DNA from: Streptomyces sp. CHD11
GTDB lineage: Bacteria > Actinomycetota > Actinomycetes > Streptomycetales > Streptomycetaceae
Length of the DNA stretch: 64,000 nt
Assembly: GCF_018638295.1 (NCBI RefSeq)
Contig: NZ_JABTTS010000022.1
Coordinates: forward strand, 42,958-106,957
Direction: 5' to 3'
Shown in pieces: positions 33,492 to 44,993 of this stretch (within the stretch, counting starts at the first letter, position 1; every line of letters starts with the position of its first letter). The position numbers and the translations under genes were made by a program. The notes beneath the pieces were generated by a model. It saw only the letters and a program-made list of their open reading frames with translations, was not told the origin of the DNA and made no database searches.

Positions 33492-33909
33492 TCAGCACCC
33501 TTTCCAGCAGCACGCGGTCCGGGCGGCCCGTGCCATGGCCGGTTCCCGTTCCGTAGACACGGATCTTTCCCTGGTCGGCGAGGTCGCTCAGCAGGACGCG
33601 GACCACGCCGAGCGGCATCCTCAGCAGCGCGGCGATCTCGGCGACCGTGCGCATCCGGCGGCACAGTTCGACGATGGCGCGCATCTCGGGCATCACCCGG
33701 GAGGTGAGGCCGCCCGCGGTCAGCTCCCTGCGCTGCTCGGCGGTCTCCAGAGCGGCGGTGCCGGCCGTGGCGCCGACGAACGTCTCGACGAGGAGCACGT
33801 GGCCGAAGCGGGTACGGCCGCCGGTGAGCGAGTAGGGGCGGACCCGGGCGGGTCTGCGGTCGCCCCCGCGGACCGGGAGGTGTTTCTGTTTCCTGGGCCT
33901 GGCGCTCAT
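33472..33909 (-). CDS. cvnC: CvnC-type DUF742 protein (conservon)
   Basis: The 145-residue protein has a basic N-terminus (KQKHLPVRGGDRRPARV), then the DUF742 domain: VRPYSLTGGRTRFGHVLLVE, AALETAEQ, and a winged-helix-like end (VAEIAALLRMPLGVVRVLLS, DLADQGKI). It is a component of the conservon complex. It overlaps cvnB by four bases and cvnD by 20, indicating tight translational coupling. Confidence 0.93.
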   Translation of the reverse strand: MSARPRKQKHLPVRGGDRRPARVRPYSLTGGRTRFGHVLLVETFVGATAGTAALETAEQRRELTAGGLTSRVMPEMRAIVELCRRMRTVAEIAALLRMPLGVVRVLLSDLADQGKIRVYGTGTGHGTGRPDRVLLERVLSGLRRL

Positions 33910-34445
33910 GGGCGGCTCCCGGTGGATTCGGTCTCCTGGTTCTTGCGCAGCTCACTGCGGAGTTCGGGGGTCAGCACATGCCCGGCCCGGCCGACGAACA
34001 GGGCCATGTGGTACGCCACCACGCTCATGTCGCAGTCCGGGGAGCCGTGCACGCCGAGCAGCGAGCCGTCGCTGATCGACATCACGAAGAGGCTGCCCTC
34101 GTCCATCGCGACCATCGTGTGCTTGACCGGACCGGAGTCCATCAGCTTGGAGGCGCCGACGGTGAGGCTGCCGATGCCGGAGACGACGGTGGCCAGGTCG
34201 GCGGCGGAACCGCGCGGGCCGGGCCGCCCTCCGCTCCGCGTGGCAAGGGCCTCCGGGCCGGGGGACATCTCTCGCGGGGTCGCTCCGGTCCGGTGAAGCG
34301 GGTCCTCGGAGGAGAGCAGCAGCAGCCCGTCGGAGGAGACCACCGCGACGGAGAGGATGCCGGGCACCTCCTCGACGAGGTTGCTCAGCAGCCAGTGCAG
34401 GTTGCGGGCCTCACTGCTCAGTCCGAAGGTACTGGGCGCGGTCAA
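33906..34445 (-). CDS. cvnB: CvnB-type roadblock/LC7 protein (conservon)
   Basis: The 179-residue protein is a roadblock/LC7 domain (LHWLLSNLVEEVPGILSVAV; SDGLLLLSSEDP; GSLTVGASKLMDSG; SLFVMSISDGSLLGV), like MglB, which regulates GTPases such as CvnD. An insertion of about 40 residues (positions about 48-85) is Pro/Gly-rich. It overlaps cvnA by four bases. Confidence 0.93.
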   Translation of the reverse strand: MTAPSTFGLSSEARNLHWLLSNLVEEVPGILSVAVVSSDGLLLLSSEDPLHRTGATPREMSPGPEALATRSGGRPGPRGSAADLATVVSGIGSLTVGASKLMDSGPVKHTMVAMDEGSLFVMSISDGSLLGVHGSPDCDMSVVAYHMALFVGRAGHVLTPELRSELRKNQETESTGSRP

Positions 34446-37400
34446 CTGCTTGCCTCCTCGACGGTGCCCCCCGTGGCTTCCTCGGATGGTGCGGTCGTGC
34501 CGGACGGCGCCTGGCCGCGACCGGTGTCGGCGCGCTCGGCGATCTCCGCCTCGACGTCCCGGCGGCCGGCGTCCGCCCCCCGGCGGAATCCGCCCAGCCG
34601 GCGGCGCAGCGCCTCCGCGTCCACGGCCCCGCTGCGAGGGCGCGGGACCGCGACGGGCTCGCTGATCTTCGGTGTGCGCTTGGGGAGCCCCTTGTCGGTC
34701 ACCGGCTCGTCGTCCGCGCCACCGTCCTCGACCCGCCCGTGCTCGGCCGCCTCCGCGTCGGGCCGCCGCGGCAGCCCGCCGGGCACCCGCGCCCCGGCGG
34801 CGGACTCCGGCCCGGCGCCCGGCTGTGCGTCCCCGGCCACCGGCCGGTCAACGGCACCGGGGGCGTCCGCACCGGGCCGGCTCGGCCTGGCACCGGCGCC
34901 GTTCCCGATACCGGACCCGTGCCCGGTGCCGGGGCGTACCGCTTCCGTCTCCGGCCGGCCGCCCGGACCGGCTTCCGGCTCCGCTCCGTGGCCCCGGCCG
35001 GCGCCCGGTCGTACGCCCGGCGACGGGGGCCGCGGAGCGCCGGCTCCGGCGGGCTGGGCCGGGATCAACAGCTCCATCGTCGTCTCGGCGAGGCGCTCGT
35101 ACCGCGCGCCGGCGGGACCGTCCGCCGGCGCGTCGGCCGGGCTCGGCACGGTGTCCTCGGGGTGACCGGCGACGGCGTCGGACGCCCGGTCCCGCGCCGG
35201 AACACCCGGCTCTTCGTGCGAGGACCCGGCCGTGGGGCCGGCGGGCGAGGCGGGCTGGTCCTCCTCGCCGGGGCGGCTCGTCGGGGTGTCGTCCGGGCGG
35301 GTCTCTGCGGGGGCGGTCGCGGGGGTGGCCCCGGTGGCGGCCGCACGGCCCGGTGCGGGCTCCTCCGGGCCGGAGGGCTCCGGCGCTCCAGCGGCGACCG
35401 GCGCCACCGGGAGCGGGCTGTCCGCCACCGCCTCACCGGCAGGGACGTCCACGTCGGCCGCACGACCCGGTGCGGGCTCCTCCGGACCGGAGGGCTCCGG
35501 CGCTCCGGCGGCGACCGGCGCCACCGGGAGCGGGCTGTCCGCCACCGCCTCACCGGCAGGGACGTCCACGTCGGCCGCACCCTCCGGCGTGAGCTCCTCC
35601 CGGCCGTCGAGGCCGGGAGCGGGCGGCGGGCCGGCCGCCGCGCTGTCGCGTACCGCGTTCTCCGCCAGCTCGACCAGCGGGTCGACCTTCTCCGTACGGC
35701 CGGGCAGGACGTTGGAGTTGGCCTCGGCGTCGGCGCCCGGGAGGGAGACGGTGGAGGAGACCCCGGAGACCGACGCGGGCACGGCGGTGGGTGTGGCGGA
35801 GGCGAGCAGGGGGTCGGGAAGGACGACGACCGCCGCGATCCCGCCCTGCTTCTGCTCGCGCAGCCGGACACGGACACCGTGCCGGTGGGCCAGCCGGGCC
35901 ACCACGTACAGGCCGAGGCCCAGACCGTCCTCGGCCTCCGCGTCGTACGTGCTCTCCGGGTCGAAGTCGGACAGGCGGGCGTTGAGCCGTTCCAGCCGGT
36001 CGCCGGCCATGCCGATACCCTCGTCCTGGACGGAGAGCATCACCTCGCCGTTCTCCAGCAGCCAGCCGGAGACCTCGACGGGCAGGTCGGGCGGGGAGAA
36101 CGACGTGGCGTTCTCCAGGAGTTCGGCCAGCAGGTGGGACAGGTCGTCCGCGGCGAACCCGGCGATGTGCGCGTGCGGCGGCAGTGCCGCGATCCGGACC
36201 CGGTCGTACCGCTCGATCTCGCTGACCGCGGCCCGTACGACGTCGACCAGCGGAACCGGGCCCGCCGTGTGCCGGCCGTGCTCGGTGCCGGCGAGGACGA
36301 GCAGGTTCTCGCTGTGCCGGCGCATGACGGTGGCGAAGTGGTCGAGCTTGAAGAGGGTGGCGAGCCGGTCGGGGTCGTCCTCGCGCTCCTCCAGGCCCTC
36401 GATGACACCGAGTTGCCGCTCGACCAGCCCGAGCGTGCGCAACGCGAGGTTGACATAGGTGCCGCCGATGCCGGCGCGCAGCTTCTCCAGCTGGGCCGCG
36501 GACTCGGAGAGTTCGGTGCGCAGTTCCTCGCGGGCGTCGGCCATCTTCTGCCGCTGGCCGACGAGATGCCTGCGGTCGGCCTCCAGGGTGGCGATCCGCT
36601 CGGCGAGCCGGCCGGCGTGCGCGTGCAGGGCGTTGACGGAGCGGACGACCTGCGCGAACTCGTCGTTGCGGCCGGTGAAGGCGACCGGTTCCGCAGTCGC
36701 GGGGTCCTCCGCCTCGGCGAGACGGGCGGAGCCCCGGCGCAGCACGGAGAGCGGGCGGGTGAGCGTGCGGGCCATCGCCGTGGCGATACCGACCGCGAGC
36801 AGCATCAGGGCGCCGAGGACGGCGATCCTGATCTCCAGCTCGGTGACGTCGTCGTCGCGCAGTTGGGCGAGGTCCTTGGTGCGCTTGTCGAAGAGCGCGG
36901 ACTCCACTCCCCGCATCGTCTCGACCCGCGCGGTGAGCGCGGCGCCGAGCTTCTTGGTGCTGGTGTCGAGTTCCTCGTCGGAGAGGGTCGGCTTGTCGGT
37001 GAGACGGGCGAGGTACTTCTCGGCGGAGTCGACCTCGGGGCCGTTGACCGTGGAGTCGTAGGAGGCGCGGGCGCTCTGGGGCGCGGCGTCGCGGAAGCCG
37101 GCGAGGGCCGCGTCGGAGCGCAGCCGGGCCTGGAGCGCGGCGGCGGTCAGCGCGTCGCGCCGCTCGCTGTCGGCGTCCGAGGAGGTGGTGGACGTGGTCG
37201 GCAGACCGGTGATCGGGTCGATCACGGTCTCCGTGGTGCTCGGCACGTTCAGCGCGGCGAGCAGCAGTCCGCGGGTGGCGGCGGCCTGGTGGACGGCGGA
37301 GTCCAGCTCGGCGAGGGCGTAGCCGCCGGAGCCGGCCCGGGGCGGGGTCCGCTCCGCCAGCTGCTCGGAGAGCCGGTGCAGCTGGGTGATGGCGGTGGAG

Positions 37401-37891
37401 TACGCCTGGTGCGTGTCGAGAGCGCTGCTCTTCCCGGTGAGCGCCGCTCTGCGTACGGCCGCCACGGTGTCGAGCTCCTCGCGCATCGCCTCCGAGGTGT
37501 CGGGGTCGGCGCGCAGTTCCTCGACCTGCCGGTCGACCCGGGCGCTGTGCTCCTCGGAGGGCGCCTTGGAGCGAGGCCGGCCGGCCGCGATGTAGGGGAC
37601 GACGTCGTCCCGCTCGTCGGCGAGGGAGTGGGCGAGGGCGAGGGCGTCCTGGGTCCGCTCGGCGAACGTCACCAGGTCCTGCGAGTCGCTGAGCTGCCCG
37701 GAGGCGGCGATCACGGAGGGCGCCCCGGCGCCGGCGATCGCGGCGGCCACCACGGCCACGGCCACGATGAGCCGGTTGCGTACATGGGTGGGACGGCCCC
37801 TGCCGACGGTGGGCGTCCGCTCCGCGTCCTTCGTGGAGGCCGTCTGCTTGCCTTTGCGACGAGGCCGCGTCTTCTGCACCGGTGCTCGCAT
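34442..37891 (-). CDS. cvnA: CvnA-type sensor histidine kinase with nitrate-sensing-like domain (conservon)
   Basis: The 1149-residue kinase starts with a basic cytoplasmic tail (PVQKTRPRRKGKQ), a first membrane span (IVAVAVVAAAIAGAG), a long extracellular NIT-type helical domain (about 65-350), a second span (IAVLGALMLLAVGIATAMA), a HAMP-like segment, a coiled coil and an HATPase domain (N-box LLAELLENATSF; G-box EDGLGLGLYVVARLA). The last about 400 residues are Pro/Ala/Gly-rich and low-complexity, with an exact 39-residue tandem duplication. I chose the ATG at 37891. The kinase begins the conservon, and all genes below it overlap. Confidence 0.92.
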   Translation of the reverse strand: MRAPVQKTRPRRKGKQTASTKDAERTPTVGRGRPTHVRNRLIVAVAVVAAAIAGAGAPSVIAASGQLSDSQDLVTFAERTQDALALAHSLADERDDVVPYIAAGRPRSKAPSEEHSARVDRQVEELRADPDTSEAMREELDTVAAVRRAALTGKSSALDTHQAYSTAITQLHRLSEQLAERTPPRAGSGGYALAELDSAVHQAAATRGLLLAALNVPSTTETVIDPITGLPTTSTTSSDADSERRDALTAAALQARLRSDAALAGFRDAAPQSARASYDSTVNGPEVDSAEKYLARLTDKPTLSDEELDTSTKKLGAALTARVETMRGVESALFDKRTKDLAQLRDDDVTELEIRIAVLGALMLLAVGIATAMARTLTRPLSVLRRGSARLAEAEDPATAEPVAFTGRNDEFAQVVRSVNALHAHAGRLAERIATLEADRRHLVGQRQKMADAREELRTELSESAAQLEKLRAGIGGTYVNLALRTLGLVERQLGVIEGLEEREDDPDRLATLFKLDHFATVMRRHSENLLVLAGTEHGRHTAGPVPLVDVVRAAVSEIERYDRVRIAALPPHAHIAGFAADDLSHLLAELLENATSFSPPDLPVEVSGWLLENGEVMLSVQDEGIGMAGDRLERLNARLSDFDPESTYDAEAEDGLGLGLYVVARLAHRHGVRVRLREQKQGGIAAVVVLPDPLLASATPTAVPASVSGVSSTVSLPGADAEANSNVLPGRTEKVDPLVELAENAVRDSAAAGPPPAPGLDGREELTPEGAADVDVPAGEAVADSPLPVAPVAAGAPEPSGPEEPAPGRAADVDVPAGEAVADSPLPVAPVAAGAPEPSGPEEPAPGRAAATGATPATAPAETRPDDTPTSRPGEEDQPASPAGPTAGSSHEEPGVPARDRASDAVAGHPEDTVPSPADAPADGPAGARYERLAETTMELLIPAQPAGAGAPRPPSPGVRPGAGRGHGAEPEAGPGGRPETEAVRPGTGHGSGIGNGAGARPSRPGADAPGAVDRPVAGDAQPGAGPESAAGARVPGGLPRRPDAEAAEHGRVEDGGADDEPVTDKGLPKRTPKISEPVAVPRPRSGAVDAEALRRRLGGFRRGADAGRRDVEAEIAERADTGRGQAPSGTTAPSEEATGGTVEEASS
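35343..35576 (-). repeat. In-frame 117-bp tandem duplication in cvnA
   Basis: Bases 35343-35459 are repeated with few changes at 35460-35576. The 39-residue unit contains ADVDVPAGEAVADSPLPVAP. It is in frame in the low-complexity tail, so it changes length only. Its near identity shows it is recent. Confidence 0.9.
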
Positions 37892-38289
37892 TCCTGACTC
37901 GTGTACCCGTGGGCCCGGGTGACGCCCCGTCAACGGATTCGGGGGTTCACCCCGGGATTCTGACCGCGCTCGGGCAGCAGCGAGACGCCCCCATCGCTCC
38001 CCGACCTTCCCAGTGCCCGTGGACAGTGGATGCGCATCACCTGGCCCGCCACTCGAAGGAGTGAACCCCGGAGGTGAGTTGAGGGGCAAGTTCCGCCGCG
38101 CCGTACAGCCGCCGTGCGCGGGGCGCCGGTTGGACGTCCGCGGCGGGCGGTGGCAGTATTCGCCGCCACGCCTGCCCGGAGCACTGCAATACACCCCAAA
38201 CCAGGCGGCTGACCTGCGCGGCTGCGGGGATCCGCCGGTCGCTGTCGGCCTTTCGCGGGCCTTGTGGAGAGCTCGTGCAGACTGGCCGG
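37892..38289. other. Gap between divergent cvnA and PP2C-like genes
   Basis: About 400 bases hold no gene that I can support. Promoters for both divergent genes must be here. I see a short inverted pair ACCCG/CGGGT near 37905-37920 but no convincing -35/-10 boxes. Confidence 0.5.
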
Positions 38290-39084
38290 ATGCGTACTGA
38301 GCTTGTTTCGGAGCCCGGTGATCCGGGGCGCCCCAACGAGGACTTCGCGAGCGTCGGGCTCCCGGCTTCCGGGCAGGGCGGGACGCTCGTGGTGCTGGAC
38401 GGGGTCACGCCGCCGGTCGACGGAGGCGGCTGCCTGCATTCCGTGCCCTGGTTCACCGCCCGGCTGGGCGGCGCGCTGACCGAACTGACCGTTTCCCTCC
38501 CGGATGTTCCCCTGGCCGAGCTGCTGTCCCGCGCCCTCGCGCGTACCGCCGCGGCCCACGCGACAACCTGTGACCTTTCTCACCCCCGCACTCCGCAGGC
38601 GACGGTCGCGGTGGCCCGCTGGTCCCCGGCCCGCGTGGACTACCTGGTGCTGTCCGACTCGGCCCTGCTCGCCGAGTCCCCCGGCGGCACGGTCACCCCG
38701 TTCCTCGACGACCGGCTGGACCGGCTGCCGCCCTCGGCCCTGGCCACCCACGCCCTGGTGGACACCACGCTGCGCAACAAGGAGGGCGGCTTCTTCACCG
38801 CGGCGGCGGATCCCTCGGTGGCCTCCCGCGCGGTGACCGGTTCGCTGCCGCGCGGCGAGGTGCGCGCGCTGGCCGCGCTGACGGACGGTGCGGCCCGCTG
38901 GGTGGAGAGGTTCCACCAGGGCGACTGGGCGGACTGTCTCGCCCTGATCCGGACGGAGGGGGCGCGGTCCCTGGTGGACCGGGTACGGACGCTGGAGCGC
39001 GCGGACGCGGACCGGGTGCCGCCACGCCGGGGAAAGACGCACGACGACGCGACGGTGGTCTACGCGGAACTCGCACCCGGCTGA
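38290..39084 (+). CDS. PP2C-like phosphatase-fold protein
   Basis: The 264-residue protein has PP2C features: PGRPNEDFASVG near the start, a D-G in LVVLDGVTPP where canonical enzymes have D-G-M-G-G, and the C-terminal KTHDDATVVYAE. The middle differs from classical PP2C proteins, so metal-dependent Ser/Thr phosphatase activity is probable but not certain. I chose the ATG at 38290. It is monocistronic, divergent from the conservon and 108 bases before the convergent MarR stop. A link to conservon phosphorylation is only positional. Confidence 0.75.
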   Translation: MRTELVSEPGDPGRPNEDFASVGLPASGQGGTLVVLDGVTPPVDGGGCLHSVPWFTARLGGALTELTVSLPDVPLAELLSRALARTAAAHATTCDLSHPRTPQATVAVARWSPARVDYLVLSDSALLAESPGGTVTPFLDDRLDRLPPSALATHALVDTTLRNKEGGFFTAAADPSVASRAVTGSLPRGEVRALAALTDGAARWVERFHQGDWADCLALIRTEGARSLVDRVRTLERADADRVPPRRGKTHDDATVVYAELAPG

Positions 39085-39192
39085 CGGCACCCGTTCCCGT
39101 CCCCGCGGGCGGAGTCCGGGCCGGGGCAGGGCGGGACACGGCTCTCCGGACGCCGCACCCCCCGGCGCCCCGGCGGCCGCGTCCCGCGCCGC

Positions 39193-39687
39193 TCACCTCT
39201 CCATCCCCCGGTTCAGCTGGTTCAGCAGCCGGGCGAGTTCGGTGACCTCCGCGGGGTCCCAGTCGGCGAGCCGGCCGGCGTACCGCGCGCGGCGGGCCTC
39301 GCGGACCCTGCTCACCCGCCGCCTGCCCTCCTCGGTGAGGGCGACCAGCCAGGCGCGGCCGTCGGCGGGGTCCGGCTCGCGGCCGACCAGCCCCAGCTCC
39401 TCCAGCGCGCGCAGCTGACGGGACATCGTCGCCTTGCCGACGCCGATGTAACCGGCCAGTTCGGTGGCCCGCTGCCGGCCGCACTCATCCAGACGGACCA
39501 GCAGTCCGTAAGCGGACGGTTCCAGGTCGGGGTGGACTGCTCGGGCCATCTCCCCCTGACTGGCCCGGGCGCGCCGCAGCAGTACCGTCAACTCGCGCTC
39601 CAGGGCCAGGAATCCGGGCTGTTCCACATCCGGCTCGGGCCCCGGCGCGGCGGCCTGTTCCCCGCCGCCGTTTCCGTCTTCGTGCAC
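39193..39687 (-). CDS. MarR-family transcriptional regulator
   Basis: The 164-residue regulator has a winged HTH (ATELAGYIGVGKATMSRQLR, ALEELGLVGREPDPADGRAW) and the dimerisation helices at each end (LERELTVLLRRARASQGEMA; VTELARLLNQL). I chose the GTG at 39687 because the longer frame to 39894 has no family resemblance and the protein length then fits. The N-terminal 35 residues are Gly/Glu-rich. It is divergent from the GH25 lysozyme gene at 39952, across 264 bases with no other gene, and may control it. Confidence 0.88.
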   Translation of the reverse strand: MHEDGNGGGEQAAAPGPEPDVEQPGFLALERELTVLLRRARASQGEMARAVHPDLEPSAYGLLVRLDECGRQRATELAGYIGVGKATMSRQLRALEELGLVGREPDPADGRAWLVALTEEGRRRVSRVREARRARYAGRLADWDPAEVTELARLLNQLNRGMER

Positions 39688-39951
39688 GTCTGCCCCTGCC
39701 TCGGTCTTCCCGTTCGATACGTTGCCCGCCAAGTGGCGACGCCGCCGCGGCTCCACCAGTATTTCGCAGGCGTGGACCAACGGCGGCCGGCGGGCACCTC
39801 CCACGCCTTTCAGGGCAGCGGGGGAGGCCGGTCCGCCCGCCGTCGTGGCTCCACGTGGCCCTTTCTCTACCAGGCGATTACGTGACATGCCCACTACGTG
39901 CGACGTGGGTCACATTCCGGTTTCGCCCCCGCCGACCTTCGGAGACGCGTC

Positions 39952-40785
39952 ATGCCCGTGCCCAGATCCGGACGATCCGGATTCACCCGTATACCCGCGC
40001 TCGCGACCGCCGGAGCGGTCCTGCTCGCGCTCCTCGCCCTGCCCCGCGCGGCCGCCGCGGACGAGTCCGCCCCCACCGTCCCGCCACGCGGCTCGGCCCA
40101 TATGGGCATGGGCGTCGTCGCCCACGACGGCCAGGGCGGCCTCCCCTCCGCGCGCTCCACCCAGACGGAGGGCGTGGACGTCTCCAGCCACCAGGGCACC
40201 GTCGCGTGGCCGACCCTGTGGGCGAGCGGGGTCCGGTGGGCCTACGCCAAGGCCACGGAGGGCACGTACTACACGAACCCGTACCACTCCCAGCAGTACA
40301 ACGGCTCCTACGACGTCGGCATGATCCGCGGCGCGTACCACTTCGCCACCCCCGACACGGCGAGCGGCGCCGCCCAGGCCGACTACTTCGTGAACCGCGG
40401 CGGTGCCTGGTCCGCCGACGGACGGACCCTGCCGGGCGTCCTCGACATCGAGTGGAACCCCTACGGCGACGCCTGCTACGGCAAGTCCGCGACCGCGATG
40501 GTGAGCTGGATCCGCGACTTCCTGAACCAGTACAGGGCCCGCACCGGCCGGAACGCCGTCCTCTACACGGCCACCAGCTGGTGGAAGCAGTGCACCGGCA
40601 ACTACGCCGGCTTCGCCTCCACCACCCCGCTGTGGATCGCCCGGTACGCCTCGACCGTGGGCGAACTGCCCGCCGGCTGGGGCGCCTACACCATGTGGCA
40701 GTACACCTCGACGGGGCCGACCGTGGGCGACCACGACCGCTTCAACGGCACCGTCGACCGGGTGCGGGCCTTCGCGGCCGGCTGA
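39952..40785 (+). CDS. Secreted GH25 lysozyme (muramidase)
   Basis: The 277-residue precursor has a signal peptide (about 1-38; ALATAGAVLLALLALPRAAA) and a glycoside hydrolase 25 domain (about 70-277) starting GVDVSSHQGTVAW, with the active-site acidic residues in GVLDIEWNPYG and the end motif WQYTSTG. It hydrolyses the glycan backbone of peptidoglycan. There is no cell-wall-binding module. GGAG lies 8 bases before the ATG. A hairpin follows. Confidence 0.93.
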   Translation: MPVPRSGRSGFTRIPALATAGAVLLALLALPRAAAADESAPTVPPRGSAHMGMGVVAHDGQGGLPSARSTQTEGVDVSSHQGTVAWPTLWASGVRWAYAKATEGTYYTNPYHSQQYNGSYDVGMIRGAYHFATPDTASGAAQADYFVNRGGAWSADGRTLPGVLDIEWNPYGDACYGKSATAMVSWIRDFLNQYRARTGRNAVLYTATSWWKQCTGNYAGFASTTPLWIARYASTVGELPAGWGAYTMWQYTSTGPTVGDHDRFNGTVDRVRAFAAG

Positions 40786-40805
40786 TCCGGTCCCGGACGG
40801 GGAGC

Positions 40806-40837
40806 GGCCCGGGGTCTCCCGCACGGGACCCCGGGCC
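40806..40837. terminator. Bidirectional terminator between GH25 and lon
   Basis: GGCCCGGGGTC (40806-40816) pairs with GACCCCGGGCC (40827-40837) around a 10-base loop, and TCCCCTT follows. Confidence 0.75.
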
Positions 40838-40860
40838 TCCCCTTCACGGCCGTCCCGGCG

Positions 40861-43275
<2,415 letters not shown>

Positions 43276-43296
43276 GATCTCCCCTTCGGCAGTCAA

Positions 43297-43317
43297 GTTG
43301 AGCTATGCCGACTCAAT
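43297..43317. promoter_or_regulatory. HAIR element (HspR operator) upstream of lon
   Basis: The site is TTGAG-C-N7-A-CTCAA with spacer TATGCCG, against the HAIR consensus CTTGAGT-N7-ACTCAAG. Both half-sites keep the TTGAG/CTCAA core. It lies 22 bases before the lon start on the minus strand, where HspR would block transcription. Confidence 0.8.
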
Positions 43318-43428
43318 GCGAGGGAGCCGCCGAATGTTCCCGGGGGCGCGTTCGCTCTGAGCGATCACCGTGGGCGGGGTCCGGAAGGCCATGACCCCCC
43401 GTGAAAACGGAGCTGTCAGGATGAACGC

Positions 43429-44127
43429 ATGTCCACCCGGTACGGCATTCCCGAAGCACCCGAAGCCCCCGAAGTCCTGGACCGCCGCGAGGGCCCGTAC
43501 GGCGAGGTCGTGCTGCGCAGGCACGGCGGCCTGCTGCAGATCATCGCCAACGGCTGCTTCCTGATGGACACCTCCGACGGCCGTTCGGAGCGGCGGCTGG
43601 TCGACGCCGCACTGGCCGCCCTCGGCGCGCGCGTCGCGGACCCGCGGGTCCTGATCGGCGGTCTCGGAGTGGGCTTCTCGCTCGCGCACGCGGCGGGGCA
43701 GCCCCGCTGGGGACGGATCACCGTGGTGGAGCGGGAGCCGGCCGTCATCGAGTGGCACCGCGCCGGACCGCTGTCCGAGCTCTCCGCGCGGGCCCTCGCC
43801 GACCCCCGCGCGCAGATCGTCGAGACGGACCTTCTCGCCTACGTGCATGAGACGTCCGACACGTTCGACGCACTGTGTCTCGACATCGACAACGGGCCCG
43901 GCTGGACCGTCACCGAGGACAATGAGGGGCTCTATTCCGCGGGCGGACTCAAGGCCTGTGCGCGGGTGTTGAATCCGCACGGGGTGCTCGCGGTCTGGTC
44001 GGCCAGGCCGTCCCCGGAATTCGAGGGAACCATGCGGAATGCCGGATTCCGGCAGGTGCGTACCGAAGAGATCCCGGTTGCCCGGGGCGTTCCGGACGTC
44101 GTGCACATCGGAGTCCGCCCTGGATAG
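43429..44127 (+). CDS. Spermidine-synthase-like methyltransferase-fold protein
   Basis: The 232-residue protein has the Rossmann core of polyamine synthases: VLIGGLGVGFSLAHA, ITVVEREPAVIEWHRA, and LCLDIDNGPGW where SpeE has a D-x-x-D/P-x-G catalytic loop. The N-terminal strand domain is short (about 60 residues). The full set of SpeE catalytic residues is not evident, so the reaction is uncertain; members without them are annotated only as spermidine-synthase-like. It is divergent from lon, so the HAIR site might affect it as well. Confidence 0.8.
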   Translation: MSTRYGIPEAPEAPEVLDRREGPYGEVVLRRHGGLLQIIANGCFLMDTSDGRSERRLVDAALAALGARVADPRVLIGGLGVGFSLAHAAGQPRWGRITVVEREPAVIEWHRAGPLSELSARALADPRAQIVETDLLAYVHETSDTFDALCLDIDNGPGWTVTEDNEGLYSAGGLKACARVLNPHGVLAVWSARPSPEFEGTMRNAGFRQVRTEEIPVARGVPDVVHIGVRPG

Positions 44128-44252
44128 CAAAGCCACGGTGAATCCCCGTACGCTGCTGCCCTGACGCGGATCATTCAAGCGTCAATCGCAGTGATGCGCA
44201 GACGACGGATCACCCCACGGATTCCGGAAAAAGCACACCTCAGGGGCGGGCG

Positions 44253-44993
44253 ATGGAGCAGACACAGACCTCCCACAACGGCACGGCCACGGCCACACCC
44301 GGCGCTCAGCGCCGCATCCTGGTGGTCGAGGACGACGCGACGATCGTGGACGCCATCGCGACCCGCCTTCGCGCCGAGGGATTCCTGGTGCAAACGGCCG
44401 GCGACGGCCCGTCGGCGGTGGACACCGCGGAGGCCTGGCAGCCCGACCTGCTGATCCTCGACATCATGCTGCCCGGCTTCGACGGCCTGGAGGTCTGCCG
44501 GCGTGTGCAGGCCCAGCGGCCGGTGCCGGTCATGATGCTCACCGCGCGGGACGACGAGACCGACATGCTGGTCGGGCTGGGCGTCGGCGCCGACGACTAC
44601 ATGACGAAGCCGTTCTCCATGCGGGAGCTGGCGGCACGCGTGCATGTGCTGCTGCGCCGGATGGAGCGCGCGGCCCTCGCGGCCACCACACCGCGCAGCG
44701 GCATCCTGCGCCTCGGCGAACTGGAGATCGACCACGCGCAGCGCAGGGTGCGGGTGCGCAGCGAGGACGTCCATCTGACGCCCACCGAGTTCGACCTCCT
44801 GGTGTGCCTGGCGAACACACCGCGCGCGGTGCTCTCGCGCGAGCAGCTGCTGGCCGAGGTCTGGGACTGGGCGGACGCCTCCGGCACCCGTACGGTCGAC
44901 AGCCACATCAAGGCACTGCGCCGGAAGATCGGCGCCGAGCGGATCCGTACCGTGCACGGTGTGGGCTACGCCCTGGAGACGCCGAACCCATGA
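44253..44993 (+). CDS. OmpR-type response regulator
   Basis: The 246-residue regulator has a receiver (acidic pair in ILVVEDDATIVDA; phospho-acceptor D70 in LLILDIMLPGFDG; lysine in DDYMTKPFSMRE) and a winged-helix output domain (LTPTEFDLLVCLANTPRAV; RTVDSHIKALRRKIG). It is the partner of the kinase encoded directly downstream (four-base overlap). The pair lies immediately upstream of sucA in Streptomyces genomes. Targets are not established from the sequence. Confidence 0.94.
   Translation: MEQTQTSHNGTATATPGAQRRILVVEDDATIVDAIATRLRAEGFLVQTAGDGPSAVDTAEAWQPDLLILDIMLPGFDGLEVCRRVQAQRPVPVMMLTARDDETDMLVGLGVGADDYMTKPFSMRELAARVHVLLRRMERAALAATTPRSGILRLGELEIDHAQRRVRVRSEDVHLTPTEFDLLVCLANTPRAVLSREQLLAEVWDWADASGTRTVDSHIKALRRKIGAERIRTVHGVGYALETPNP

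Noticed and set aside
30477..33707. A 1076-codon plus-strand frame spanning NlpC/P60, the monooxygenase and CvnD
   Set aside because: It crosses several well-supported genes on both strands in the wrong frame and encodes only Gly/Arg/Val-rich repeats.
34739..37897. A 1052-codon plus-strand frame over cvnA
   Set aside because: It is the antisense shadow of cvnA. The opposite frame has an intact kinase with clear motifs.
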